In this document: piece after piece, positions 49,115 through 60,896 of the stretch
Layout: every line of letters begins with the position of its first letter
Numbering within the stretch: the stretch's first letter is position 1
Source of the DNA: Thermothelomyces thermophilus ATCC 42464
Taxonomy: Eukaryota; Ascomycota; Sordariomycetes; Sordariales; Chaetomiaceae
NCBI RefSeq assembly: GCF_000226095.1
Contig: NC_016474.1
Location: forward strand, 124,001 to 188,000
DNA length: 64,000 nucleotides
Direction of reading: 5' to 3'
Position numbers and translations under genes: made by a program
Notes under the pieces: model-generated
Seen by the model: only the letters and a program-made list of their open reading frames with translations
What the model was told of the DNA's origin: nothing
Database searches by the model: none

Positions 49115-52100
49115 TTTCGCTAACGCTTATAAATTAGCTATAGATACCCTAGAGAATAAAGCGGAAGTATAGCATAGTCAAAGGACTATTTCCGATGTAA
49201 TAGGTATATAGGGAGACTAAACCGATTGACATTACTATAGTAGGAAAGACTATAATAGTCGTATTTAGTATTATAGATATAGGTAACGACAAAGACATAA
49301 TATTAGGGTTACTATAGTATAAAGATTACAACCTAGACATTAGCTAGAAGAATAGTAGCTACCTATAACTCTAAACAGAGTTATATTTGACTAGCAAGAT
49401 AGGGAGCGTGTAAGGATCGCGAGAAGACGATGCTCAAGGAAAGGCATGTCCTACGGATCTACCGCAAGAGACAGGCAGTGGTAGACAGACCACTATAGAC
49501 TCTGGAAGAAGCGGCAAAACGATACTAACGCTACAATAGGAGGAACGAGCTAAACCGTCGATAGCTGTTCTCTCCGTTAATGAGTGCGGAGCACTGTAAC
49601 TAGAGTAGTAGGTCGAGATAGGAGAAATCGCTAGCATCGCTATAGACGGAACCAAGTTCGTATACTATTAGAAAACCGAGAGACGAGACAAGACTAGGGA
49701 AGTACCGAAGGAATACAAAGGATACCTAGCATTCGAACCGAAATATCTAGAAGGGCTATTAGAATACGGCCTATAGGATTATGAGATTAAGCTTAAGGAA
49801 GGAGCACGATTAAAGTTCTTTAAGATTTACTATACAAGCTAGATGTAGAACGAAGAACTTAAGTAATATTTAGAGGAAAACCTTCGAAGAGGATATATCT
49901 ACCTGTTTAAATTTATAGTATATTATCTTAATGATATACTTATCTTCTCTAAGACAATAGACGAACACTAGAAGTACGTAAGAGTAGTACTAGACACGCT
50001 ATACGCGTATAAGCTATTAGTTAACAAGGAAAAGAGCAAATTCCACGTTCGGAAAACGGTGTTTTTAGGGTATAAAATATCCCTAAGACAAATCCGGATA
50101 GAACCTTCAAAGGTTAAAGCCATCAAGAATTAGCCATGACTAACAATAGTCATAGAAGTACGAAGCTTCATCAGATTTACAAACTTCTACCGAATGTTCA
50201 TTAGGAACTTTAGAGCGATCGTACGACCTTTATACAAACTTACTAAGAAGAATACTAAATTCTAATAGGAAGGACAACACGAGCAAGCATTTATATAGAT
50301 CTACGACGCCATCACTAAAGACCTAGTACTAGTACTACCGGACCCTAAGAGGCCATTTAAGGTAGAAACAGACGCTTCAGACTACGCCATTGGAGGACAA
50401 TTAGGATAACGAGACGGACAAGGAAAGCTATATCCTATAGCCTTCTTTTCAAAGAAGCTCGACAGACTATATCTCAATTATCTAATCTATAACAAGGAAC
50501 TACTTACAATTATCAAAGCTTTTAAGGAATGGTAACTATACCTTAGTGGTACGATCAAACCAGTATAAGTATATATAGATTATAAGAACCTACAATACTT
50601 TACAACGATAAAGGAGCTTAACAGACGACAAATACGATAGGTAGAATTCCTCGTGGAATTCAACTTTGAGATCCACTACAAGAAGGGCAAGGAAAACGTA
50701 CAAGCAGACATCTTAAGCCGACGAACGGGTTATATAGAAGGACGAACGGAAACAACGCCACCGTTATTTAAGGAACAAATAGACAGGACGTTATATCACA
50801 AAACGTAGATACCTGTAGAAGATGATCTACTCGACTCATTCCTAGAATGTTATATAATCTTTCGAGAAGAAAGGATTAACGAGGCATAGTATCAAGTAGC
50901 ACCCGGACTACTGGTACCTAACGAAGTAGAAGAAAGAGATGGGAAACTCTGGTACTAAGGCAAAGTATATATCTATAATAGGGATCAATAGCTACAAATG
51001 ATTCGAGAACTCTACAAGTTGAAACTCGGAGGATATAAAGGAGTTATGAAAACTGTTATATAAGTCAAGAAATACTACGACTTTCCACAGTTAACGGCAC
51101 AAGTCAAGGAAGTTATATAAAGCTATGACATCTGTAACTAAAGCAAAATGGCACGATATAAGCTATATAGGCTACTTTAGCCACTGCTAATACCTGACAA
51201 ACTATAGAGTTCGGTTACAATAGACTTTATCATGAAGCTGCCAGAATCCAAGGACATAGCCATAAGAGTAGTCTATAACAGTATCCTTACTATAGTAGAT
51301 CGCCTGACTAAATAGGTATACTTCTTTCCCTATAAGGAGTCCTAGATAGCGGAATAGTTAGTAGACGTAATCTATCGGCAAGTTACATTAGTACACGCTT
51401 AGCCGCGAGAATGGATTACCAACAGAGACACTAAATTCGCATCGAAATTCTGGCAAGCGTTAATATAACGATTAAGCGTTAATAGTAAACTGTTAACGGC
51501 ATATCACCTACAGACCAACGGACAAACAGAGTAACTAAACCAAATCGTCGAATAGTATCTCCGTTCTTACGTCAACTACTAATAAGATGACTAGGTCATA
51601 CTATTACTAATAGTATAGCTTGCTTATAACACGACGCTAATAGAAATAACCAAGGTCATACCATTCTTCGTAAACTACGGATATAAAGCAGGCCTTAGAC
51701 AAGGACTAGAGATTATAATGCCAAGAGCAGTAGTCAAAGTAGAACAAATATACGTACTATATAAAAAGCTTAAAAAGGAACTCAAGTTTGTCAAAACAAG
51801 GATAAAGAACTACTACGACAAACACAGGCTTAAGGGACCTTGCCTAGAGAGGGGAGACAAAGTTTACCTAATCTTACGATACCTATAAACTAAATAACTA
51901 AGCGAGAAGCTAGACTTTAAAAAATTAGAACCATTTATTATTAAAGAGCAAATCTCGATATCTAACTATCGACTATCGTTACTATTATCTATATAACTAC
52001 AGATAGACGTTTTTTATATTTCACTCTTAGAGCTAGCGCTAAAGAACGCCAAAGTCGTTACAAATATCAAAGCAAAAGACAAAGAGGAAGAATAGGATGT

Positions 52101-52386
52101 CAAAGAAATCTTAGATTTACGAGTCATTAATAGAGAACTATAATATCTAGTCAAATGGCTTGATTTTAGACTAGAAGATAACTTATAGGAACCCGTCAAG
52201 AACCTAAATTACCCTAAGAAACTTTAGCATTTCTACTAGAGGAACCCTAATCGACCGAAAGTGACAGACTAGAAACTAACCCAAAATCGGCTAGCAAAGA
52301 CGGATCCAAAGGAACTTTAGGATACACGGTATCCTAAAGCTGCCCGAAATTGGCAGACAAACGAGATTGGGTCGAAGAAGATATAG
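49075..52386 (+). pseudogene. Z pol with 114-codon in-frame deletion in RT
   Basis: Starts at an intact ATG before LVDS and overlaps gag by 40 nt. Colinear with E2 pol except for 342 bp missing at 49907/49908 (E2 10774-11115), which removes the RT fingers and palm up to just before the YxDD block (YYLNDIL here). Downstream RNase H, integrase and chromodomain are colinear without further indels. The end is placed at the TAG 52384-52386 shared with Y; an earlier TAG at 52270 is CAG in Y. Confidence 0.85.
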
Positions 52387-52834
52387 TAACCCTAGAAGTT
52401 TCCGCTGCTGCCGCCGCCTTAGCCTCCTCACGCTCTACTCGTTCTAACTCCTCCACACTATTAATACCCTAAGTAATAGCCCTTATTATCTTCTTAAACT
52501 ATATCCGCTTTTATTTCCGAAGACAAAGGACTTGCTCCTTAATAGCTATAAGTTTATCCTTAAGTTTCTAATACTAAGCCGTGATAGAACGAAGCTAAGT
52601 AAGGGAAACGCTAAGAACGTTACAATTCGAGCATTTATTGCAGACGTACTCTACGTATCGAGAAGAGTTAGCTTTCGAGACCTTATATAAACTAATGCCT
52701 TTAGACTTATATGGCAAACAAGGATATATCGTTAAAAGGCTATCTAAAGAAAGAATCGCCACAAGAAGGTGATTAGTACAAAGAGTCGATATAGTAGGTT
52801 TAGATTTCGACTTCTTTCTTATACGATCAGCTAT
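52196..52834 (-). pseudogene. Z antisense ORF (family-2 Cys-rich protein)
   Basis: A 639-nt minus-strand frame, ATA for ATG (ATAGCTGATCGT) to TGA 52196-52198, colinear with the Y copy. It reads CLPYKSKG then YVEYVCNKCSNC, keeping more Cys than Y in the second cluster. It overlaps pol by 191 nt. Confidence 0.74.
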
Positions 52835-52966
52835 CTTAATAATATTGTAGGAAGGCAAAGGAAGGAAGAAACTAGGAAACACAATTATGTATAGATAGGG
52901 GATATTAGCGCTATTTAAAACAGACTAGAGTCTTTCGAGGACAAAAGACCTAAAGGAGGGGCATCG

Positions 52967-53388
52967 TATTATAATTTGGCTATATAAGGCGACCCGGCAA
53001 GGCGTATAGGACTAATTAGGAACTACAAGACCTAAGGACTAATTAGGAAGTGATCGTAGTGATCACACTTCGATTAAGATAAGCACTTGGGTAACAATCA
53101 CAGGACCGTAGCAGCGATCGTACGATTAAGACTTAAGGAAGAAGGATAGGGAATTGTATATAGTCACTCGTTCTACCGGACTCTGGCGAACTCTAGGAGT
53201 TTACTAGTAGTAATAATCACAATTACAGTACTCATACTAAGCATTGCTGATTACTGTGAGAGATAACTCTAAGTATTGTTATAAACCCTTTGGCTTTACC
53301 GAATCCCTCAGACGACCTGCCTACCTGTCCTGCTCAATCTACCTTCGTCTGAACCCTTTTAGAAGAAGTCTAAGCTAGGTTCGTCACA
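52967..53388 (+). repeat. 3' LTR of Z
   Basis: A 422-bp LTR preceded by the polypurine tract CCTAAAGGAGGGGCATCG. It ends TTCGTCACA, next to TSD copy CTTCC. Confidence 0.93.
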
Positions 53389-56188
53389 CTTCCCTTATTT
53401 GTCTCGTTATCCTAATTGTCCTCCAATGGCGTAGTCTAAAGCGTCCGTTTCCACCTTAAATAGCTTCTTAGGGTTTGGCAGTACTAGTATTAGATCTTTA
53501 GTAATGGCGTCACGGATCTACGTAAATGCTTACTCATATTACTCTTCCCATTGGAATTTAGCATTCTTCTTAGTAAGTTCGTATAAAGGTCGTACGATCG
53601 CTCTAAAGTTCCTAATAAACATCCGGTAGAAGTTCGTAAATCTGATAAAGCTTTATACTTCCGTAACTGTCGTTAGTTATAGCTAATTCTTAATAGCTTT
53701 AACCTTTAAAGGTTCTATCCGAATTTGTCCTAGGGATATTTTATACCCTAAAAACACCGTTTTCCTAACGTAGAATTCGCTCTTTTCCTTGTTAACTAAT
53801 AGCTTATATACGTATAGCGCGTCTAGTACTACTCTTACGTACTTCTGGTGTTCGTCTATTATCTTAAAGAAGATAAGTATGTCGTTAAGATAATATACCG
53901 CAAATTTGTCAAGAAAGGGTCGGATAGCTTGATCAATCAGGGCTTAGAACGTTGCTAGCGTATTTGTAAGTCCGAATGGCATAATAAGGTACTCGTAGTA
54001 GCCATAGGGTATCCTAAAGGCCATTTTCCACTTATTACCTTCTTTGATCCGTATATAGTTATAGGCCGATAGCAAGTCAAGACGCGTAAAATATTAGGCT
54101 CTTACTAACTAATCTTAGAGCTATAAGATTAGCAGTAACAGGTATCGGTTTTTCACAGTCTATTCGTTAAGTTACCGATAGTCAATATATAACCGTAGCT
54201 TTCCGTCTTTCTTAGGCACAAATAGGATTAGGTAGCCTGCTAGCAATATCGACAGGCAGATATATCCTCTTCGAAGGTTCTCCTCTAAATATCGCTTAAG
54301 TTCTTCATTCTATATCTAGCTTATATAGTAAATCTTAAAGAACTTTAGTCATGCTCCTTCTTTAAGCTTGATCTCGTAATCCTATAGGCCGTATTCTAGT
54401 AATCCTTCTAGATATTTCGGTTCGAATGCTAGGTATCCTTCGTATTCCTTCGGTACTTCCCTAGTCTTGTCTTGTCTCTCGGTTTTCTAATAATATATAA
54501 ACTTGGTTCTATCTATAGCAATACTAGCGATTTCTCCTATCTTAACCTACTGCTCTAATTGCAGTGCTCTACATTCGTTAACGGAGAGAACAGCTATCAA
54601 CGGTTTAGCTTGTTCCTCCTATTATATCGTCGTTATCGTTTTACCGCTTCTTCTAGAGTCTGTAGTAGTCTGTCTACTACTATCCGTCTCTTGCGGTAGA
54701 TTCGTAGGATATGCCTTCCCTTAAGCATCGTCCTCTCGTAATCCTTGCGTACTTCCTATCTTGCTAGTCAAATACGACTCCATTTGGGGTCGCAAGTAGC
54801 TACCATTCTTCTAGCTAATGTCTAGGTCATGATCTTTATACTATAGTAACCCTAATATTATATCTTTGTCGTCGCCTATATCTATAATACTAAATACGAT
54901 TACTATAGTCTTCCCTACCATAGTGATATCGATTAGTTTGGTCTCCCTATATACCTATTATGTCGGAAATAGTCCTTTAACTATGCCATGCTTCCGCTTT
55001 ATTCTCTAGGGTATCCGTAGCTAATTTATAAGCGTCGGCGAAATCAGGTTTATCTCTACTCTACTATCTACTAGTACGAGCATTTTGTACTGTTTCCATT
55101 GTGCTATTGTCTACAATTGCTTGTCTTGCTGCCGTCGTCTAAAGATTGTAGCGATTTCCTATATTTCTACCGGGAGGTCTCAATATAGTGGTTTCTTATG
55201 CCAGTTCCTCCTATACTACGCTACCACTCGCCACTATACAGGTATTAATAGTTTTTAGGCCCCTCGAAGGGCCCTAACCCGTTTCCTAGGTCAGTGCTAA
55301 CCTCTTTAATCGTTTAGCTAATAGCGGCTTTATCTATCGTGCTCATTTCTGTGAGCCATTAGGTGCTTATAGCTTCCTACCATTAGGTCTGTTCTGCTTT
55401 TCGTTATACGTACTATAGCTTTATCTAAAGCTCCTAGATCTACGATTTCTTTTCGTCCGTGTGGTAGAGGCAGTCGTTACTCCAGCACGAGTCCTATATG
55501 TCTTGTCCTATTCTGTAGTACCTAGGCTAGGCTCGTTTTAGTACTACTATAATGCCTTTTAGATCGTAGGCTTCGATCTTCTAGAGCAATTTAGCCGCTC
55601 TGTTTCCTACATCATAGACCCATTCTACAGGGTGGAGGCTTCTATCCTCATTTCCTTATCGGGTCGGCCAGTAATTGTTTTCGAATTTGTCGTGAAAGTA
55701 GTATTAGCATTTGTATACCATACATTAGAACCAGGGCACTTGCATATATGCCTCGTATCAAGGGTACAATCGCGTAGCGTTACCTAGGAGGTATTGGAAT
55801 TCTCTCCTAAATCCTTCCTACTATATATAGACTATAGGTACTCTAATGCTAAGGTAGGAGTGTTTCTTCTAGTAGCTTTCCTATGTACGCTTGTCTTTTC
55901 CGCGGTTTATATATATAAACTGATATTCTAGGTTCTATACGTTGTTACTAAGTTGCTAATCGTCAAAGTACTTGGCGTAGCTATTAGGCCTATCGTATAT
56001 TATAGGCTATTCCCCTTTAATGGTTTCTATAATACGTCAGAGTTCCCTTATCTTGTCCCTTATTCTATTACTTTACTAGATAAGTCGAATCAAGCGTTTA
56101 TCCCGTTTATATAGTTCCGTATTAAGCCGGAAAACTTCGTTACGGTACTCTTCGATTCGTTTCTATAGGAATAGAACATTAGGTCTAG

Positions 56189-56639
56189 TATAACGAACCC
56201 AACTCAGACTACTTCTAAAAGGGTCCAGACGGAGGTAGGTTGAGCGGGACAAGCAGGCAGGTCGTCTAAGGGATTCGGTAAAGCCAAAGGGTTCACAACA
56301 ACACTTAGAGTTATCTCTTATAGTAATTAGCAATACTTGGTATGAGTACTGTGATTATGATTGTTACCACTAGTGAACTCCCAGAGTCTACTATAACGAG
56401 TGACTATTTACATGTATATATACTTCTGCCGATCGCTTATAGTCCCTTTCTATCCTGCCCTTGGATCGCCTTTAGTAGCTAGCTATCCTCTGCTATCTTT
56501 CCTTTTGGCAATTGTTCGCCCGTGGTAGCCCGTGCTCCCTAGCGATCTTGTGTTAGCCTTGCTTCGTGCCCTTCTTGATTAGTAGCTCATTCAGCCTGCT
56601 GCACCCCACCAGGTCGCGGTATATGGTTAGCTCGTGACA
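56189..56639 (-). repeat. 3' LTR of X
   Basis: A 451-bp LTR, TATAACGAACCC (from TGTGACG) to CTCGTGACA. In element orientation it is preceded by the polypurine tract AAAGAGGGGGCATCG. Confidence 0.93.
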
Positions 56640-56755
56640 CGATGCCCCCTCTTTAGGGCTTTCAACCCGAAAGCTTCTTATGACTTGTTTCAAATACTAC
56701 TAACACCCCCTTTTTCTAGTAGGTAACATCCTTCTTCCGCTAACTTCCTTTTGCT

Positions 56756-57433
56756 ATGGCTAATCGTGTTCCTAGGAATCGTTACAATCTCAAACGCGAA
56801 CGACACGCTATTGCGATTAAGATTAAGCAAGAGGGTTACGAGGTCGCTATACCTTGTAAGCATTGTTAGAATGCGAAGCCGCGAAAGTATTATATAATAA
56901 TAGAGGGTTTAAACAAGTATTAAAACTGTGTTCGCATAGGCAAGAAGTATAGTAGTCCGAACGTTATAGATGCCTATAGGTTCCTTGTTATTTTCTTTTA
57001 TAGTCCTAGGTTGCTAACTGTCTTAGTCCTTTCGAATTTGTCAGAGCAAGAAAAGGTTTCAAAAGAGATTACTAAGACCGAGGCGTTACTTGCTTAGACA
57101 TTAAGCCGTTTAAGTCGATTACGTCGTTTATAGCAATCCCTACACGATCGTGGTACCGAAGTTTTTCGTCATGGTATAGCTCGTCTAGAGGAGGAGGAAG
57201 AACTAGATACTCCTCCGCCGATGTTAGAGACGCAGACTCTTGCGGGCCAGGCTTAGGCGTTAGGTGCTTTTGACGTGTTCGATTGGGAGTCGATCGGGTT
57301 GGATCCCGGTCCTAATTCTAGCAGGTTCCCCTCTTTTTCTACCGGGGAATGGGCTTTAGAGCCGGTTCTTATGGCCGGTCAGGATTCTGTCGGTAGAACT
57401 GCTCTAGTTTCTCAGGGCAATTCAGGTTCTTGA
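56756..57433 (+). pseudogene. X antisense ORF encoding a six-Cys, coiled-coil, acidic-tail protein
   Basis: Best-preserved copy of the family-1 antisense gene: ATG 56756, TGA 57431-57433, 678 nt. The start MANRVPRNRYNLKRERHA is basic. Cys positions are 34, 37, 46 (Tyr), 55 (Tyr), 58 and 65 (Tyr), giving CxxC-x8-C-x8-CxxC-x6-C when TAT is read as mutated TGT. A helical, Leu/Arg-rich segment (SRLSRLRRL) and an acidic stretch (RLEEEEELDTP) follow, then a Ser/Gly-rich end. Internal TAG/TAA codons are RIP-type. It sits between pol and the 3' LTR on the opposite strand and overlaps the pol end by 65 nt. Zinc binding is inferred from the spacing. Confidence 0.78.
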
Positions 57434-60400
57434 TAGGTTCCCATGAGTTATCTTCTAGTCCGAAATCAAGCCATTTGACTAGGTACTATAGTTCTCTATT
57501 AATAATGCGTGAATCTAGAATTTCTTTGACGTCCTATTCTTCTTCCTTATCTTCTACCTTAATATATATAGTAACCTTAGCGTTTTGCGGTGCTAGTTTG
57601 AGAAGTGAAATATAAAAAATATCCGTCCGTAGTCGCATAGATGATAGTAACGATAGTTGGTAGTTAGATGTCGAAATTCGTTCTTTGATAACGAAGGGTC
57701 TAACCTTCTTGAAGTCTAGCTTCGCGCTTAGTTGTTTGGTTCGTAAGTTTCGTACGATCAGGTAGACTTTGTCTCCCCTCTCTAGGCAAGGTCCCTTGAG
57801 CCTGTGTTTGTCGTAGTAATTCTTTATTCTGGTTTTGACAAACTCGAGTTCCTTTTTAAGCTTTTTATATAGTGCGTACATTTGTTCTACTTTGACTGTT
57901 ACTCTTGGCACTATGACCTCTAGTCCTTGCCTAAGGTCTACTTTATATCTATAGTTCGCGAAGAACGGTGTGACTTTAGTTATTTCCGTTAGCATTGTAT
58001 TATAAGCGAGTTATACTATTAGTAATAGTATGACCTAGTCGTCTTGCTAGTAGTTAACGTAAGAACGGAGATATTGCTCGACAACTTGGTTTAGTCGCTC
58101 CGTTTGTCTGTTAGTCTATAGGTGATATGCCGTTAACAGCTTACTATTAACGCCTAATCGTTATATTAACGCTTGCTAGAACTTCGATACGAACTTGGTG
58201 TCTCTATCGGTGATCTATTCTTGCGGCCAAGCATACACTGATGTAACTTGCCGATAGATCACGTCTACTAACTGTTCCGCTATCTAGGACTCCTTATAGG
58301 GAAAGAAGTATGCCCATTTAGTCAGGCGATCTACTATAGTAAGAATACTATCGTAGATTACTCTTATAGCCGTGTCCTTGGATTCTGGCAGCTTTGTAAT
58401 GAAGTCTATTGTAATTAAACTCTATGGTTTGTTAGCTGTTAGTAGTAGCTAAAGTAGCCTATATAGCTTATATTATGCCGTTTTGCTTCGATTGTAGATA
58501 TTATAGTTCCGTACGACTTCCTTAACTCGTACTGTTAACTATAGAAAGTCGTAGTGTTTCTTAACTTATGCGATAGTCTTTGTAACTCCTTTGTATCCTC
58601 CGAGTTTCGACTCGTAGAGCTCTCGAATCATCCATAGCTATTGGTCTTTATCGTAGATATACGCTTTACCTCGGTACTAGAGTTTCCTATCTTTTTCTTC
58701 TACTCCGTTAGGTACTAGTGGTCTAGGTACTACTTAATACTATGCCTTGTTAATCCTTTTTCCTCGAAAGATTGCGTAGTATTCTAGGAACGAGTCAAGT
58801 AGATTATCTTCCACGGGTATCTGTATTTCGTGATATAGCGTTCCGTCTATTCGCTCCTTAAATAACGGTGGTGTTGTTTCCGTTCGTCCTTCTATATGAT
58901 CCGTTCGTCAGCTTAAAGCGTCCGCTCGTATGTTCTCTTTGCCCTTCTTGTAGCGGATCTCAAAGTTAAATTCCGCGAGGAATTCTACCTATCGTATTTG
59001 TCGTCCGTTGAGCTCCTTCGTCGTCGTAAAGTATTGCAGGTTCTTATAATCTGTATATACTTATACCGGTTTAATCGTACTACTAAGGTATAGTCGCCAT
59101 TCCTTGAAAGCTTCGACAATCGCAAGTAGTTCCTTATTATAGATTAGATAATTAAGACATAGTCCGTCGAGTTTTTTTAAAAAGAAGGCTATAGGATATA
59201 GCTTTCCTTGTCCGTCTCGTTGTCCTAATTGTCCTCTGATAGCGTAGTCTGAAGCGTCCGTTTCTACCTTGAATAGCTTCTTAGGGTCTAGCAGTACTAG
59301 TACTAGATCTTTAGTAATGGCATTCCGGATCTACGTAAATGCTTGCTCGTGTTACTCTTCCTATTAGAATTTAGTATTCTTCTTAGTAAGCTTGTACAAA
59401 GGTCGTACGATCGCTCTAAAGTTCCTAATAAACATCTGGTAGAAGTTTACAAATCCGATGAAACTTCGTACTTCCGTAACTGACGTCGGTCGTAGCCAAT
59501 TCTTAATAGCTTTAACCTTTGAAGGTTCTATCCGGATTTGTCCTAGGGATATTTTATATCCTAAAAAGACTATCTTCCTAATATGGAATTTGCTCTTTTC
59601 CTTGTTAACTGATAGCTTGTATATATATAGCGTGTCTAATACTGCTTTTACGTGCTTCCGGTGTTTGTCTATCGTCTTAGAGAAGATAAGTATGTCGTCG
59701 AGATAACATACCGTAAATTTGTCGAGAAAGGGTCAAATAGCTTAATCAATTAGGGCTTAGAACGTTGCCAGCGCGTTTGTAAGTCTAAATGGCATGACAA
59801 GGTACTTGTAGTGGCTATAGGGTGTCCTAAAGGCCGTTTTCCACTTGTCGCCTTCTTTGATCTATATATAGTTGTAGGCTGATGGCAAGTTAAGACGTAT
59901 AAAATATTAGGCTCCTGCTAACTGATCTCAGAGCTATGAGATTAGTAGTAACGGGTATCGATTTTTCACGGTCTGTTCGTTAAGTTACCGATAGTCGACA
60001 TATAACCGTAGCTTTCCATCTTTCTTAGGCATAAATAGGATTAGGTAGCCTACTAGCGATATCGACAGGTAGATATATCCTCTTCGAAGGTTCTCCTTTA
60101 AATATCGCTTAAGTTCTTCGTTCTATATCTAGCTTATGTAGTAAATCTTAAAGAACTTTAGTCGTGCTCCTTCCTTAAGCTTGATCTCATGATCCTATAG
60201 GCCGTGTTCTAGTAGTCCTTCTAGATATTTTGGTTCGAATGCTAGGTATCCTTTATATTCCTTCGGTACTTCCCTAGTCTTGTCTCGTCTCTCGGTTTTC
60301 TAGTAGTATACGAACTTGGTTCTATCTATAGCGATGCTAGCGATTTCTCCTATCTTAACCTACTACTCCTATTACAGTGCTCCGCATTTGTCAACAGAGA

Positions 60401-60896
60401 GAATAGCTATTGGCGATTTAGCTCGTTCCTCCTATCGCGATATCGATGTCGTTATGCCGCCTCTTCCAGAGTCTATAGTAGTCTGCCTACTACTGTCCGT
60501 CTCTTACGGTAGATCCGTAGGACATGCCTTTCCTTAAGCATCGTCTACTCGTGATCTTTGTACGCTCCCTATCTTGCTAGTCAAATACGACTCTGTTTAG
60601 GGTTATAGGTAGCTACTATTCTTCTAGCTAATGTCCAGGTCGTAGTCTTCATACTATAGTAACCTTAATATTATATCTTTATCGTTACCTATATCTATAA
60701 TACTAAATATAACTGCTATAGTCTTTCCTACTATAGTAATGTCGATTAGTTTAGTCTCCCTACGTACCTATTACGTTGGAAATAGCCCTTTGACTATACT
60801 ATACTTCCGCTTTATTCTCTAGGGTATCTATAGCTAATTTACAAGTGTCGGCGAAATCAGATTTATCTTTACTCTACTATCTACTAGTACGAGCAT
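57369..60896 (-). pseudogene. X pol, RIP-inactivated
   Basis: 3528 nt from ATG 60896 (MLVLVDSR, protease active site with Gly changed to Arg) to TAA 57369-57371. RT, RNase H, integrase and chromodomain blocks are as in E2. An open stretch at 57534-57995 covers the integrase end (ERGDKVYLIVRNLRTKQL). The protein ends WEPIKNLNCPEKLEQFYRQN-like, typical of chromodomain elements. Confidence 0.9.

Larger units (their letters stand above)
46203..53388 (+). mobile_element. Ty3/gypsy element Z (family 2), nested in Y, with internal RT deletion
   Basis: A 7186-bp element with 422-bp LTRs, flanked by CTTCC at 46198-46202 and 53389-53393, inserted in the RNase H region of Y in the opposite orientation. 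It is complete except for a 342-bp in-frame deletion in RT. RIP is present throughout. Confidence 0.94.
44239..55083 (-). pseudogene. Y pol, interrupted by Z
   Basis: From ATG 55083 to 53394, then from 46202 to about 44239, summing to 3654 nt (1218 codons) if the first stop shared with Z is used. Z sits in RNase H (between LYPIAFF and the GGQLGQRD block). RT, RNase H, integrase and chromodomain blocks match those of X. The tail after the chromodomain is about 40 residues longer than in family 1. RIP stops are frequent. Confidence 0.85.
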
